Positions 16,131 through 26,602 of a stretch of DNA of 64,000 nt are shown here, piece after piece (the first letter of the stretch is position 1; each line of letters starts with the position of its first letter). The notes under the pieces were generated by a model. It made no database searches. It was not told the DNA's origin and saw only the letters and a program-made list of their open reading frames with translations. The position numbers and the translations under genes are program-made. The DNA is from Veillonella sp. 3891 (lineage in GTDB: Bacteria > Bacillota > Negativicutes > Veillonellales > Veillonellaceae), in NCBI RefSeq assembly GCF_003992315.1, contig NZ_RQVE01000001.1, forward strand, positions 1 through 64,000. The letters run 5' to 3'.

Positions 16131-17399
16131 ATGGATGCAGTTAGTATTACGTTATGTTATTTAGTGTTTGCCATAGTTATGTTTGTATGGGAGAAGATAC
16201 CTTTATCGATTACGGCGATGTTAGTATCAGTTGGTCTAGTCTTATCTGGAGTTTTATCTCCTAAAGAGGCCTTTGCAGGCTTTGTAGATGGTAATGTTCT
16301 TTTATTTATGGCTATGTTTATCGTGGGTGCAGCATTCTTTGAAACTGGTGTGGCACAAGTGGTAGGTAGTGTAGTTACAAAAATGGCTAGCACTGAAAAA
16401 ATGCTCATTGTTGCAGTCATGCTAATTACAGGATTATTATCTGGCTTCTTGTCTAATACGGGAACGGCAGCGGTATTGATTCCTGTTGCAATTGGAATTG
16501 CACAAAAATCAGGATTTAACCAATCAAAATTTTTAATCCCCTTAGTATTGGCATCGGCTATGGGTGGTAATCTTAGTTTAATTGGGGCCCCAGGAAATAT
16601 GATCGCACAAGCAGGATTAGAAAAAATTGGCTTATCCTTTGGATTCTTTGATTATGCTTTAATTGGTGGACCAATTTTGTTAGTAGGTATTATTTACTTC
16701 TTGTTATTGGGATATAAATTACTGCCAGACACACCAAGTCGTGCTGTAGACTCTACCTATGATACAGTGGAAGATTATAGCCATGTACCAAAATGGAAAC
16801 AATGGATGGCGACATTGGTATTGGTAGGTACTATCTTAGCAATGATTTTTGAAACTCAAATTGGTGTTAAACTGTATGTATCTGCATGGATTGGGGCACT
16901 TATTTTAGTGGCTACGAATGTGGTGACTGAAACAGAGGCGGTAAAATCCATTGATATGAAAACAATATTCTTGTTCGTTGGTTCCTTATCTATTGCTACA
17001 GCTCTTGTGAAAACAGGTGCGGGTTCTGTAGTAGCAAATACGATTATGGGATTATTAGGTAGCAATCCAAGTCCATATATTGTGATGGCAGTGATTTTTA
17101 TCTTATCCACTGTATTAACAAACTTTATGTCTAATACGGCAGCCACAGCACTGTTGGTGCCTATCGGTTTGCAATTAGCACAGTCTATGGGAGCAGATCC
17201 TAAAGCGGTGTTGATGGCTACTGTTATCGGTGCGTCTTGTGCGTATGCAACACCAATTGGTATGCCTGCTAATACTATGGTGTACAACATTGGAGGATAT
17301 AGTTTTATGGACTACGTGAAAGTAGGGGTTCCTCTTATTGTGATAGTGACAATCGTGTCATTAATTATTTTGCCAATATTCTTTCCCTTTTACCCATAA
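16131..17399 (+). CDS. SLC13-family anion permease, candidate tartrate/dicarboxylate carrier
   Basis: 422 residues with about 11-12 membrane helices and two inverted halves. Each half has a re-entrant signature: SNTGTAAVLIP (about 107-117) and SNTAATALLVP (about 335-345). The SNT motifs bind substrate carboxylate and sodium in this superfamily. The gene is followed 14 bases later by ttdA, so the substrate is most likely tartrate, malate or fumarate. E. coli uses a CitT-like antiporter (TtdT) at the same place in its ttd operon; this protein belongs to the same superfamily but a different branch. GGAGGA precedes the ATG. Confidence 0.85.
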   Translation: MDAVSITLCYLVFAIVMFVWEKIPLSITAMLVSVGLVLSGVLSPKEAFAGFVDGNVLLFMAMFIVGAAFFETGVAQVVGSVVTKMASTEKMLIVAVMLITGLLSGFLSNTGTAAVLIPVAIGIAQKSGFNQSKFLIPLVLASAMGGNLSLIGAPGNMIAQAGLEKIGLSFGFFDYALIGGPILLVGIIYFLLLGYKLLPDTPSRAVDSTYDTVEDYSHVPKWKQWMATLVLVGTILAMIFETQIGVKLYVSAWIGALILVATNVVTETEAVKSIDMKTIFLFVGSLSIATALVKTGAGSVVANTIMGLLGSNPSPYIVMAVIFILSTVLTNFMSNTAATALLVPIGLQLAQSMGADPKAVLMATVIGASCAYATPIGMPANTMVYNIGGYSFMDYVKVGVPLIVIVTIVSLIILPIFFPFYP

Positions 17400-17413
17400 T
17401 TTAGGAGGTTTCT

Positions 17414-18313
17414 ATGAATAAAGAAGAACAAGTGTTACGAATGACAAAGATCGTTAGTGATTTTGTAGGCCATGTTGCTAAAGTATTACCTGACGATGTG
17501 CAAGAAAAAATTACAGAATTAGCGAATGATGAACGAAATCCGCTAGCGAAAACAATTTATGCAACTATGAAAGAAAACATGAAGTTAGCAAAAGAGTTAA
17601 GTCGCCCATCCTGCCAAGATACAGGAGTATTGCAATATTGGGTAAAAGTAGGTGCTAATTATCCATTACTTGGTGAATTGGAAAGTATCTTGAGAAATGC
17701 AACGTATCAAGCAACACAGGACACTCCGCTTCGACATAATTGTGTAGAAACGTTTGATGAATATAATACTGGAAAAAACATTGGTACTTTAGCACCTTAT
17801 ATTTTATGGGATATTGTGCCGGATCGAGATGATGTTGAAATTTTCCCTTACATGGCAGGTGGTGGTTGTTCCTTGCCAGGTAGCGGTAAAACATTGATGC
17901 CTGGAGAAGGCTATGAGGGAGTAGCAAAGTTTGTCTTAGATTTGATGACATCCTACGGATTAAATGCGTGCCCACCATTGTTAATTGGTGTCGGTGTGGC
18001 TACGTCTATTGATACAGCGGCGTTACTTTCAAAAAAAGCGTTAATGAGACCCGTGAGTTCCGTGGCACCTAATGAACGAGCAGCAAAAATGGAACAATTG
18101 CTAGAAGATGGGATTAACTCCTTGCATATTGGCCCACAAGGTATGGGTGGAGATAAGTGCTTGCTAGGCGTCAATATTGAGCATGGGGCTCGTCATCCAT
18201 CGGTTATTTCTGTTGCAGTTAATGTGGGATGTTGGAATCACCGCAGAGGCCATATGGTATTTGATAAAGATGGACAATGTACAATTCTATCGCATAGTGG
18301 GGTGACATATTAA
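17414..18313 (+). CDS. ttdA: L(+)-tartrate dehydratase / class I fumarase, alpha subunit
   Basis: 299 residues, matching TtdA (about 300) better than the shorter two-subunit fumarase alpha (about 280). Iron-sulfur ligands are visible: C67 in RPSCQDTG, the cysteine in GGDKCLLG and the one in VGCWNHRRG. The [10 protein letters not shown] stretch is typical for the family. The alpha subunit holds the oxygen-labile [4Fe-4S] cluster and, with the beta subunit, dehydrates tartrate to oxaloacetate or hydrates fumarate. AGGAGG precedes the ATG. The stop overlaps the ttdB start (TAATG), so the subunits are coupled. The choice of tartrate over fumarate rests on length and neighbours. Confidence 0.8.
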   Translation: MNKEEQVLRMTKIVSDFVGHVAKVLPDDVQEKITELANDERNPLAKTIYATMKENMKLAKELSRPSCQDTGVLQYWVKVGANYPLLGELESILRNATYQATQDTPLRHNCVETFDEYNTGKNIGTLAPYILWDIVPDRDDVEIFPYMAGGGCSLPGSGKTLMPGEGYEGVAKFVLDLMTSYGLNACPPLLIGVGVATSIDTAALLSKKALMRPVSSVAPNERAAKMEQLLEDGINSLHIGPQGMGGDKCLLGVNIEHGARHPSVISVAVNVGCWNHRRGHMVFDKDGQCTILSHSGVTY

Positions 18314-18924
18314 TGGAAAAGAAAGTATTAACAACGCCGATTCAGCGGAAAGATTTAGAAGGTATTAAAGCAGGGGACATCATTTATTTAACAGGTCATA
18401 TTACGACCTGTCGTGACGTAGCGCATCGTCGGTTGATTGAATTAGGCCGTGAATTGCCTGTGGATGTACGGGATGGTGCCATCTTGCATGCAGGACCTAT
18501 CGTCCGAGACCTAGGAGATGACACATTTGAAATGGTCTCTGTAGGACCTACTACAAGTATGCGTATGGAAAAATTTGAGTATGACTTTGTAAAAGAGACA
18601 GGTGTACGCCTTATTGTTGGTAAAGGTGGTATGGGACCGAATACAGAACGTGCTTGTAAAGAGTTTGGAGCCTTGCATCTAGTATTTCCTGCGGGCAATG
18701 CTGTACTAGCGGCTACAGAAGTGGAAGAAATTGAAAGTGCTAACTGGCGAGAGCTAGGTATGCCAGAAACACTTTGGACATGTCGTGTGAAAGAGTTTGG
18801 TCCTTTAATTGTATCCATTGATACAGAAGGCAATAACTGGTTTGAACAGAAAAAAGTAGAGTATAATGCGAAAAAAGAAGAAGTATTAGAATCTATCTAC
18901 CAAGAAGTAAAGTTTATTAAATAA
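18313..18924 (+). CDS. ttdB: L(+)-tartrate dehydratase / class I fumarase, beta subunit
   Basis: 203 residues, the length of TtdB. The swivelling beta domain is recognisable from [25 protein letters not shown] and VGPTTSMRM, and later VGKGGMG and FPAGNA. It completes the active site with the alpha subunit. It overlaps the alpha gene by one base and is closed by a strong terminator, so carrier, ttdA and ttdB form one operon. The final product oxaloacetate or malate could feed the fumarate/succinate branch of an anaerobe. Confidence 0.82.
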   Translation: MEKKVLTTPIQRKDLEGIKAGDIIYLTGHITTCRDVAHRRLIELGRELPVDVRDGAILHAGPIVRDLGDDTFEMVSVGPTTSMRMEKFEYDFVKETGVRLIVGKGGMGPNTERACKEFGALHLVFPAGNAVLAATEVEEIESANWRELGMPETLWTCRVKEFGPLIVSIDTEGNNWFEQKKVEYNAKKEEVLESIYQEVKFIK

Positions 18925-18927
18925 TGC

Positions 18928-18974
18928 AATGCCTATGTAATTTGTTATGCAGATTACATAGGCATTTTTATTTT
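18928..18974 (+). terminator. Terminator of the ttd operon
   Basis: AATGCCTATGTAAT pairs perfectly with ATTACATAGGCATT, followed by T-rich sequence, directly after ttdB. Confidence 0.88.
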
Positions 18975-19088
18975 GTGAGCATCAATTAATCTAGGAGTGA
19001 CAAATGCTTTCACGGTACACTGAAACACCTAACCTATGATATAATAAAGAGAATAAAACATACTGTATTACGTTCTTGAGGAGGGCCC

Positions 19089-22000
19089 ATGAGACCATTT
19101 GTACATCTGCATAGTCATAGTGAATATAGCCTCATTGATGGCATTAGTCGATTGCCACAAATGGTGAGCCGTGCGAAAGAACTCAATATGCCGGCCCTAG
19201 CGTTGACGGACCACGGGAATATGTATGGTGCCATTTATTTTTATAAAGAGGCTATGGCACAAGGCATCAAACCGATTTTAGGATGCGAAGTGTATGTGAC
19301 GGAAGGCAGTCGTTTTGACCGTCCTGAAGGTAAAACTTATGAACGATTAAAGCATTTGATTCTCTTAGCGGAAACTATGGAAGGATACGAGAATATTGTA
19401 AAAATCGTCTCCAAGTCTTCCACAGAAGGGTTCTACCGCAAGCCTCGTGCAGATCGAGAACTACTGTCTACCTACAATAAAGGGATTATCGCTTTGAGCG
19501 CTTGCATTGCTGGGGAAATTCCACAGCTTATATTGCAAGATAATATGGACGGGGCTTATCGTGCCTTGGAATGGTACCTAGAGACCTATGGAAAGGATAA
19601 CTTTTTCCTAGAAATTCAGAACCATGGAGACCCAAAGGAATTGCGTGTCCAAGATGTGCTAGTAGAGATGGCAGATCAATATGGGGTAGGTTTAGTATGT
19701 TCTAATGACTTTCACTATGTATATGCTGATGATGCTGAGGCTCATGATATTAAGGTATGTATTGCTACAGGTGCAAGGCGGAATGATGTAGACCGTATGA
19801 AGTTTTTCAGTAATGAGTTTTACATGAAAAGCGGCGATGAAATGGAAGAGCTTTTTGGGCATATTCCAGAAGCTTTGGATAATACATTGAAAATCGCAGA
19901 TCGTTGCCATGTGGAGTTCAATTTTGATGCTCATCATTTGCCAAAGTTTGATGTACCAGAAGGGGAAACGGCACATAGTTATTTGCGTAAAGTGTGTGAG
20001 TCCTATATTCCTCAATTCTATCCAGAAGTAACGCCGGTGTTACAAGAACGCTTAGACTATGAATTAGGTGTTATTAGTCGAATGGGTTTTGAAGATTACT
20101 TCCTCATCGTGTGGGACTATGTCAAATATGCTCGTGAACATGGTGTATTAGTAGGACCGGGCCGTGGTAGTGCGGCAGGGTCAGTGGTAGCCTACTTATT
20201 AGGGATTACAGGTCTAGATCCCATTAAATATGATTTGCTCTTTGAACGGTTCTTGAATCCAGAGCGGGTGAGCATGCCCGATATCGATATCGATTTCTGC
20301 TATGAAACTCGCAATAAGGTCATCGACTATGTAACAGAAAAATATGGACAAGAACGAGTAGCTCAAATTATTACCTTCGGTACGGAAGCGGCTCGTGCCG
20401 TTATCCGTGACGTAGGTCGTGTGCTAGATATGCCGTTGCCAGATGTGAACCGATTAGCGAAGATGATTCCCAATGAGCTGGGCATTACTCTAAAAAAAGC
20501 CTTAGAGGTGAAGGATCTTAAGGATTTATATGACACCGATGAATCTGTAAAAGAGTTATTTGACCTTTGTTTACGATTGGAAGGCATTGCGAGAAACTCC
20601 TCTACCCATGCGGCGGGGGTCGTGATTTCAGCGGCGCCCCTAGATGAGTATGTACCGGTGCAAAACTCCAATGAAGATGGATTTGTTACGCAATATGACA
20701 AAGATAATATTGAGGAACTAGGCCTATTGAAGATGGACTTTTTAGGGCTTCGTACGCTGACGGTGATGGGTGAGGCATTGCGCTTGATTAAAGAAAACCA
20801 CGGTATCGACTTAGACTTAGATACGATACCCTTAGATGATCAGGCATCTTGCGAACTTCTAAGTCGTGGTGAAACGGCAGGGGTGTTCCAATTAGAGTCA
20901 GAAGGGATTACAAAGCTGGTGATGGACTTAAAGCCAGAACATTTTGAAGACTTAATTCCTTTGGTAGCCCTCTATCGCCCTGGACCGTTGGGATCGGGCA
21001 TGGTGGAAGACTTCATCAAGCGCCGTCACAAAGAAAAAGAAGTGACCTATTTACATCCAATCTTAGAGCCTATTTTAGAGGATACCTTCGGAGTTATTCT
21101 ATATCAGGAACAAGTTATGCAGATTGCCTCCGCCATGGGTGGATTCTCTTTGGGGCAAGCGGATTTAATGCGCCGTGCTATGGGCAAGAAAAAGGAATCT
21201 GTACTGAAAGCACAACGAGATTCCTTTGTATCTGGTTCGGTGAACAATGGTATTGATGAAAAGTTGGCTAATGAAGTATTTGACCTCTTGCTATACTTTG
21301 CGGGCTATGGATTCAATAAATCTCACTCTGCAGCCTATGCCTATATTGCATATCAAACGGCGTATCTGAAAGCTCATTATTTCCCAGAGTTTATGGCGGC
21401 TACGATGACAAGCTTCATGGGCAATATGGATAAAATGACGAATTACATCAATGTGTGTAAGGCTAAACAAGTAGCAGTATTGGGACCAGATATCAATCAT
21501 TCAGAGCGTATGTTTACCGTACAAAATGGACAAATTCGTTTTGGCTTAGGTGGTATTAAACATGTAGGAGATAATGCGATTGAAGAATTGCTAGCAGAGC
21601 GTAAGGCACATGGGCAATTTACGTCCATTGTCGACTTCTGTGAACGTATACCATATCGTGTGGTCAATAAGCGTTTGTTGGAAAGTTTAATCCGCTGCGG
21701 TGCTATGGACTCTTTCAAAGAAAATAGAAATCAGCTGTTACAGATTTATGAACAAGCTCAAGGCATTGGTTCTAAAGGACAGAAAAATAGTGCCCTAGGA
21801 GCGGTTAGTCTCTTTGCAGAGGTAGAGGAAATGGAAACTATCCATGTTCCAGATTTGCCGGATTTGCCAAAAGAGCTGAAACTAAAAGATGAAAAGGAAT
21901 ATACTGGGTTTTATATTACGGGGCATCCCCTAGATGCGTATCGTGATGAACTAGAAGGATTATTTCAATTAGGACGATTAGCCGAAAATCCAGAGGATTT

Positions 22001-22496
22001 CGACGGCAAAACTGTTACCATTGGTGGATTGATTACGGAGAAAGTGGATCGATTAACGAAGGCAAAGCAAGAAAAAATGTGTACCTTAACCTTGGAAGAT
22101 TTTACAGGGTCTGTGCAAGTGGTAGTATTCCCTCAAGGGTATCAAAAAAGCCATATGTTATTGCAACGAGACGGCGTAGTAGCTATTGAAGGGCGTATTG
22201 ATGCGGATGAGAAAGGGGTACAATGCATTGCTAGCTCCGTACAACTATTAAAAGTAGAATACGATAAAGTGCGACAAATTCGCATTCATATTGATGCGGC
22301 TCATGACACACCGCAAGTGAGCCAGCAATTACAAAAGTTGTTGCAAGAATTGCAGGGAGATACACCAGTAACCTTATTCTTACAACGTCAAAAACGCAGT
22401 TTAGCGACGAACCGCAGCTTTTATTTCACCCCATCGAAAGAGTCTATTGGGCGTGTGCAAGCTTTATTAGGGGCGAATGCAGTCGAGTTACTATAA
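19089..22496 (+). CDS. dnaE: DNA polymerase III alpha subunit
   Basis: 1135 residues. The PHP domain starts the protein with HLHSHSEYSLIDG. The palm has the catalytic PDIDIDFC at about 397-403. The helix-hairpin-helix region follows (about 830-900), and an OB fold lies near 965-1050 (TVTIGGLITE). The protein is the DnaE1-type replicative polymerase. GAGGAG precedes the ATG; TATAAT near 19038 is a likely -10 box. The pyk gene starts 10 bases behind the stop, so the two are co-transcribed. Confidence 0.96.
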   Translation: MRPFVHLHSHSEYSLIDGISRLPQMVSRAKELNMPALALTDHGNMYGAIYFYKEAMAQGIKPILGCEVYVTEGSRFDRPEGKTYERLKHLILLAETMEGYENIVKIVSKSSTEGFYRKPRADRELLSTYNKGIIALSACIAGEIPQLILQDNMDGAYRALEWYLETYGKDNFFLEIQNHGDPKELRVQDVLVEMADQYGVGLVCSNDFHYVYADDAEAHDIKVCIATGARRNDVDRMKFFSNEFYMKSGDEMEELFGHIPEALDNTLKIADRCHVEFNFDAHHLPKFDVPEGETAHSYLRKVCESYIPQFYPEVTPVLQERLDYELGVISRMGFEDYFLIVWDYVKYAREHGVLVGPGRGSAAGSVVAYLLGITGLDPIKYDLLFERFLNPERVSMPDIDIDFCYETRNKVIDYVTEKYGQERVAQIITFGTEAARAVIRDVGRVLDMPLPDVNRLAKMIPNELGITLKKALEVKDLKDLYDTDESVKELFDLCLRLEGIARNSSTHAAGVVISAAPLDEYVPVQNSNEDGFVTQYDKDNIEELGLLKMDFLGLRTLTVMGEALRLIKENHGIDLDLDTIPLDDQASCELLSRGETAGVFQLESEGITKLVMDLKPEHFEDLIPLVALYRPGPLGSGMVEDFIKRRHKEKEVTYLHPILEPILEDTFGVILYQEQVMQIASAMGGFSLGQADLMRRAMGKKKESVLKAQRDSFVSGSVNNGIDEKLANEVFDLLLYFAGYGFNKSHSAAYAYIAYQTAYLKAHYFPEFMAATMTSFMGNMDKMTNYINVCKAKQVAVLGPDINHSERMFTVQNGQIRFGLGGIKHVGDNAIEELLAERKAHGQFTSIVDFCERIPYRVVNKRLLESLIRCGAMDSFKENRNQLLQIYEQAQGIGSKGQKNSALGAVSLFAEVEEMETIHVPDLPDLPKELKLKDEKEYTGFYITGHPLDAYRDELEGLFQLGRLAENPEDFDGKTVTIGGLITEKVDRLTKAKQEKMCTLTLEDFTGSVQVVVFPQGYQKSHMLLQRDGVVAIEGRIDADEKGVQCIASSVQLLKVEYDKVRQIRIHIDAAHDTPQVSQQLQKLLQELQGDTPVTLFLQRQKRSLATNRSFYFTPSKESIGRVQALLGANAVELL

Positions 22497-22506
22497 GGAG
22501 ATAGAT

Positions 22507-24243
22507 ATGAATAAAAAGACAAAGATTGTTTGTACCATGGGACCTAGTACAGATAGTTTAGAAATGGTAGAATCATTGTTGCGAGCAGGGATGAACGTGG
22601 CACGTTTTAACTTCTCTCACGGTTCTCATGAAGAGCAAGCAAAGCGTATGGAACTCGTTCGCTTAGCCTCTACTAGAACAGGGATTCCAGTGGCATTAAT
22701 GTTGGATACAAAGGGCCCTGAAATTCGCCTTGGTTTGTTCAAAGAAGGTAAAGTGTGTTTAGAAGAAGGACAAGCTTTCACATTGACCACAAGAGATGTG
22801 GAAGGAACAAAGGAAATTTGCTCCGTGAATCATTCAGGATTACCAGAAGACGTGAAAGAGGCCAAACAAATTCTCTTATCTGATGGATTAGTGACATTGC
22901 GCATCGATTCTATCGAGGGCACGGAGATTCATACGACTGTTATGAATACTGGTATGATGAGCAATCGGAAACGCGTAGCTGTACCAGGGGTGTCTCTATC
23001 TTTACCACCAGTGTCGGAACAAGATGAAAAAGATTTGGTATTTGGTTGCGAAATGGGTGTGGACTATGTAGCAGCTTCTTTCATGCAACGAGCTAGTGAT
23101 GTAGTAGCAATCCGTCGCATTTTGGAATCTAAAGGGGCAGATATTCGCATCATTTCTAAAATTGAAAATGAAGAAGGACTTAATAATTTAGATGACATTC
23201 TAGAAGTGTCTGATGGATTGATGGTGGCTCGTGGTGATTTGGGTGTAGAAATTCCAGCCGAAGAAGTGCCAGTATTACAAAAAATGATGATTCAAAAATG
23301 TAATGCTGCTTCTAAGCCGGTGATTACAGCGACCCAAATGTTAGAGTCTATGGTAACGAACCCAAGACCGACAAGAGCAGAAGCTAGTGATGTAGCGAAT
23401 GCCATATTAGATGGTACGGATGCGGTCATGTTATCTGGGGAAACTGCAGGTGGTGACTATCCGTTGGAAGCGGTTACAACTATGGCTCGCATTGCGAAGG
23501 TAACTGAAACATCTGATCTGTATGTGAATAGTAATCATACAGTACCATTAGAAGAAGCCAAAACGACAGATGCTATCTGTTCTGCTACCGTGGAAGTAGG
23601 TCGTTCCTTAGGTGCTGGAGCTATTATTACTTGTACTGAATCTGGTATTACAGCCATGAGCATTTCCCGCCACCGTCCGAATTGCCAAATCATTGCGGTT
23701 ACCCCACATGAAAGCGCCTTGCGCCGTATGCAGTTATACTGGGGCGTGACAGCTATCCAAGGGCCTTCCCATTCCAATTCTGATGAAATGGTACACTGCG
23801 CTATGAGTGCAGCCTTAGGAGAAGGATTGATTCAGTCTGGTGATTTAGTAGTGGTTACAGCAGGTGTGCCATCTGGTTTATCTGGCACAACGAATATGAT
23901 TCGTGTTCATGTCACTGGTAATGTGTTGATTAAAGGCCGTGGAGTGGGTAAATTGTCTGTCACAGGACCAATTCACCACGGTGATTCTGCAGAGCCTATG
24001 GCAGATGGTAGTATCTTAGTAGTTCTTGACTTAGAACCGGAATATATGGAACTAGCGAAACGAGCAGGTGCTATTATTACTGCAGAAGAAGGATATACAT
24101 CGACAGCAGCGATTGCAGGGATTCAATTTGGTATTCCTGTCATTTTAGGGGCTCATGATCAATCTCAATTGACAAATGGTCAGATTGTAACAGTCGATGG
24201 CATTCGTGGTAATGTCTATGAAGGTATTGCAAACGCAAGATAG
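22507..24243 (+). CDS. pyk: Pyruvate kinase with C-terminal PEP-utiliser domain
   Basis: 578 residues from ATG 22507, chosen for AAGGAG before it; an in-frame start inside dnaE is rejected. The N-terminal TIM barrel has TKIVCTMGPSTDS, the active-site stretch ISKIENEEGL (about 221) and MVARGDLGVE. The regulatory domain ends near 470, and an extra domain of about 100 residues (GKGRGVGKLSVTG, then AGAIITAEEGYTS) is the mobile PEP-utilising fold found in Bacillus-type enzymes, with T instead of the phosphoaccepting H. It converts PEP and ADP to pyruvate and ATP. Confidence 0.95.
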   Translation: MNKKTKIVCTMGPSTDSLEMVESLLRAGMNVARFNFSHGSHEEQAKRMELVRLASTRTGIPVALMLDTKGPEIRLGLFKEGKVCLEEGQAFTLTTRDVEGTKEICSVNHSGLPEDVKEAKQILLSDGLVTLRIDSIEGTEIHTTVMNTGMMSNRKRVAVPGVSLSLPPVSEQDEKDLVFGCEMGVDYVAASFMQRASDVVAIRRILESKGADIRIISKIENEEGLNNLDDILEVSDGLMVARGDLGVEIPAEEVPVLQKMMIQKCNAASKPVITATQMLESMVTNPRPTRAEASDVANAILDGTDAVMLSGETAGGDYPLEAVTTMARIAKVTETSDLYVNSNHTVPLEEAKTTDAICSATVEVGRSLGAGAIITCTESGITAMSISRHRPNCQIIAVTPHESALRRMQLYWGVTAIQGPSHSNSDEMVHCAMSAALGEGLIQSGDLVVVTAGVPSGLSGTTNMIRVHVTGNVLIKGRGVGKLSVTGPIHHGDSAEPMADGSILVVLDLEPEYMELAKRAGAIITAEEGYTSTAAIAGIQFGIPVILGAHDQSQLTNGQIVTVDGIRGNVYEGIANAR

Positions 24244-24252
24244 GAGGTAACT

Positions 24253-24951
24253 ATGGAATATCATGTTCCTACACAAGCAGATACAGTGGTAGTTGAGGAA
24301 ATTGTGAATCGTAAATTGCGCAATTCTATGCTTTGGATGGTCTGGGGCTTATTGACGACAGCCATCATTGGATTTATGGCGTTAACGAACTCTAGTTGGT
24401 TGCGCTTTGCTCATTCTAACTTTAATATTATTTTGTTAGCTGAAGTGGCGGTGGTTTTCTTATTTTCTTTCCGTCAATATACGGCGTCTAACACATTTTT
24501 GAAAGCTATGTTTTTCCTCTATTCCATTATGAATGGATTGACCTTGACCGCTATCGCTTTACACTATTCTTTTGAAGTTGTCGTGTATGCTTTAACAGGG
24601 GCTGTAGCGGTGTTTGGTAGCTTTGCCTTTTTAGGCGTAGTGGCGAAAAAAGATTTGTCCGGATTAGGCACATTCTTAATGGGGGCAGTGATTGCCTTAC
24701 TCATTGCTAGTTTGATTATGATGTTCTTTGGCGCTAGCGACTTCGGATTATTGGTGTACAGCTATATAGCTGTAGGGATTTTCTCTTTATTTACCATGTA
24801 TGATGTGTATCGTATTAAACGGACTATCATGGAAGTGGCTTATGAAGATGAAAGTGTCCTTGAACGTGTTGAATTGATTGGTGCTTTAGGTTTATACCTT
24901 GATTTCATCAATATTTTCATCAATTTACTTCGCATTTTCGGTCGTCGCTAA
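24253..24951 (+). CDS. Bax inhibitor-1/YccA-family membrane protein
   Basis: 232 residues with seven predicted helices, the first at about 28-45. The final part (LGALGLYLDFINIFINLLRI near the C-terminus) is the YccA/BI-1 signature with the conserved D. Bacterial members are pH-sensitive calcium-leak channels or modulators of membrane proteases. AGGAGG stands before the ATG, 9 bases behind pyk, so it ends the dnaE-pyk operon. A terminator follows. Confidence 0.9.
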   Translation: MEYHVPTQADTVVVEEIVNRKLRNSMLWMVWGLLTTAIIGFMALTNSSWLRFAHSNFNIILLAEVAVVFLFSFRQYTASNTFLKAMFFLYSIMNGLTLTAIALHYSFEVVVYALTGAVAVFGSFAFLGVVAKKDLSGLGTFLMGAVIALLIASLIMMFFGASDFGLLVYSYIAVGIFSLFTMYDVYRIKRTIMEVAYEDESVLERVELIGALGLYLDFINIFINLLRIFGRR

Positions 24952-24972
24952 TGTATGATATAATACTAGTAT

Positions 24973-24999
24973 GGGGGAGCGCTGAAGCTCCCCTTTAGT
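24973..24999 (+). terminator. Terminator after the Bax inhibitor gene
   Basis: GGGGAGC pairs with GCTCCCC (6-base loop) followed by TTT. Confidence 0.75.
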
Positions 25000-25047
25000 A
25001 TGTAATTTATAAATTGATATAGATGATAGTTAGTAAGGAGGGATACG

Positions 25048-25950
25048 ATGGAAGCAAAAGAATGGCAAACCTTCGTCACAGTGGTGGAAGAAGGAAATAT
25101 TACGAAAGCGGCAGAAAAACTATTTCTTTCACAGCCTGCATTAAGTTATCGATTAAAACAAGTAGAAGATATATTAGGGCGCCCCTTATTAATTCGTGCC
25201 AATGATGGCATTGCGTTAACTGCCGAAGGTGAGCTGTATTACGATTATTGCCGACGTATGATTCGTTCCCGGGAGGAATTGCGACAAAATATTGGAAAGG
25301 TAACGGGGAAGATCCAAGGTACCTTAAAAATTGCGGCATCCATCAATTTTGCAGATTACGAGTTGCCCCATTTACTTAATAATTTTACGAAACAGTATCC
25401 CAAGATTCGTATCGAAGTGAAGACAGGTTATAGTTCTCACGTGAATAAAATGTTCAATTCTGGAGAAGTAATGATTGCCTTTGCCCGTGGCGAATATAAT
25501 CATGTGCCCAATGGTGTGCGTCTCTTTGATGAACCGTACTGTTTAGTGTATAAGCATCCTGTAGATTACAAGGAATTACGGGACATTCCTATGATTAACT
25601 ATCGCACGGATGGATCCATTGCAACAGTGGTAGAAAATTGGAAGAAAGAACATAACGTAGGGGATGTGAGACCAGCTATGGAGCTAGACTCTATGGTGAC
25701 GTGCCGTCACTTCGTGCGAGAAGGACTAGGTTGGGCTATTTTGCCGTATTTAGGATTAGGTAGTTGCCGTGAACATGGTATTTATGTAGAACCTTTACGA
25801 ATGAAAGATAATCGTCCATTGGTGCGTTCTACTTATTTGTTCCATGATGAGGTGAGCACGAAACTTATTGCGGTGAAAACTTTCATCGATTATGTAACAG
25901 AGTATTACGAAAATCATCAAATCGTTACCTTACCAGGGTATACTAGCTAA
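25048..25950 (+). CDS. LysR-family transcription regulator
   Basis: 300 residues. The N-terminal winged helix-turn-helix reads FVTVVEEGNITKAAEKLFLS followed by QPALSYRLKQVEDILG. The periplasmic-binding-like sensor domain fills residues 90-300. AAGGAGG precedes the ATG. It is the last gene before the citrate module, on the same strand, with two hairpins and a 500-base leader in between. It may sense citrate and control the module, but no binding site was proven. Confidence 0.9.
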   Translation: MEAKEWQTFVTVVEEGNITKAAEKLFLSQPALSYRLKQVEDILGRPLLIRANDGIALTAEGELYYDYCRRMIRSREELRQNIGKVTGKIQGTLKIAASINFADYELPHLLNNFTKQYPKIRIEVKTGYSSHVNKMFNSGEVMIAFARGEYNHVPNGVRLFDEPYCLVYKHPVDYKELRDIPMINYRTDGSIATVVENWKKEHNVGDVRPAMELDSMVTCRHFVREGLGWAILPYLGLGSCREHGIYVEPLRMKDNRPLVRSTYLFHDEVSTKLIAVKTFIDYVTEYYENHQIVTLPGYTS

Positions 25951-25982
25951 GAGGAATGTGTGCGTATGGTAAGCAAAAGAAT

Positions 25983-26018
25983 GGCTCTGCCTATTTATAT
26001 AGGTAGGGCTTGAATTTT
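25983..26018 (+). terminator. Terminator of the LysR gene
   Basis: GGCTCTGCCTAT pairs with ATAGGTAGGGCT (with G-T and one mismatch), followed by a T-rich tail. Confidence 0.65.
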
Positions 26019-26067
26019 TATATGGAGAGTATGCATAGTTAATAAAAAGCATATAGTATTACGGATA

Positions 26068-26100
26068 GAGAGCGCAGCTAATATAGTTGCGCTCTCGTTG
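26068..26100. terminator. Second hairpin before the citrate module
   Basis: GAGCGCA pairs with TGCGCTC across an 11-base loop. The T tract behind it is weak. Confidence 0.5.
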
Positions 26101-26432
26101 TATGTAGTTTTTATTGTAGCTAGCGTTTTTTGTAGGTAACCATCTTTTACTTTCACTATGTCCGAATATTTTGCAATGAACAGATTGTTCTAACAGTAAA
26201 TTTTGATTACTTTAGAATACTATAAGCGTACTGTTAATGTATATGAAAGTAGCAATTATTGTAGATATATATCATGAAAATAGGAATAATTTAGTAGGAA
26301 TAGAATAAGAACCGCATGATACCTATGTTTATAATATATTCCTTAAATGCATACATGAAGGATTTTTGGGGATAATAAAATTTTTATAAACCTTATAAAG
26401 GATTTTTATTTTTACCGTCTGAAATGATTGGA

Positions 26433-26602
26433 TATAATGAGAGCGTAGAAAGACCTAGACATTTGCACGATCTAGTATTCTAGTAAGTGGTGAACCGCCC
26501 TTATATATAATTATTGATATAGTAAGTTTCACGTTTATAGAAAGTATGAGTGCAATCGATATAGGCAATGTATTTATATCTTATGTAGTAAGGAGACACA
26601 AG
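26433..26602 (+). promoter_or_regulatory. Promoter and leader of the citrate operon
   Basis: TATAAT at 26433-26438 with a weak -35 (TTTACC region) gives a leader of about 155 bases. It contains a small stem (CTAGAC...TCTAG near 26455-26480). The 330 bases upstream (26101-26432) are AT-rich and hold no gene; a long upstream region is common for activator-dependent promoters. Confidence 0.45.

Noticed and set aside
16856-17290. 144-codon frame antisense to the SLC13 carrier, and similar frames antisense to other membrane proteins (32038-32532, 34739-35128)
   Set aside because: These are mirror frames of hydrophobic genes, without start signals.
26546-26602. Upstream start of the citrate carrier
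   Set aside because: No ribosome site, and it adds 19 residues before the conserved first helix.
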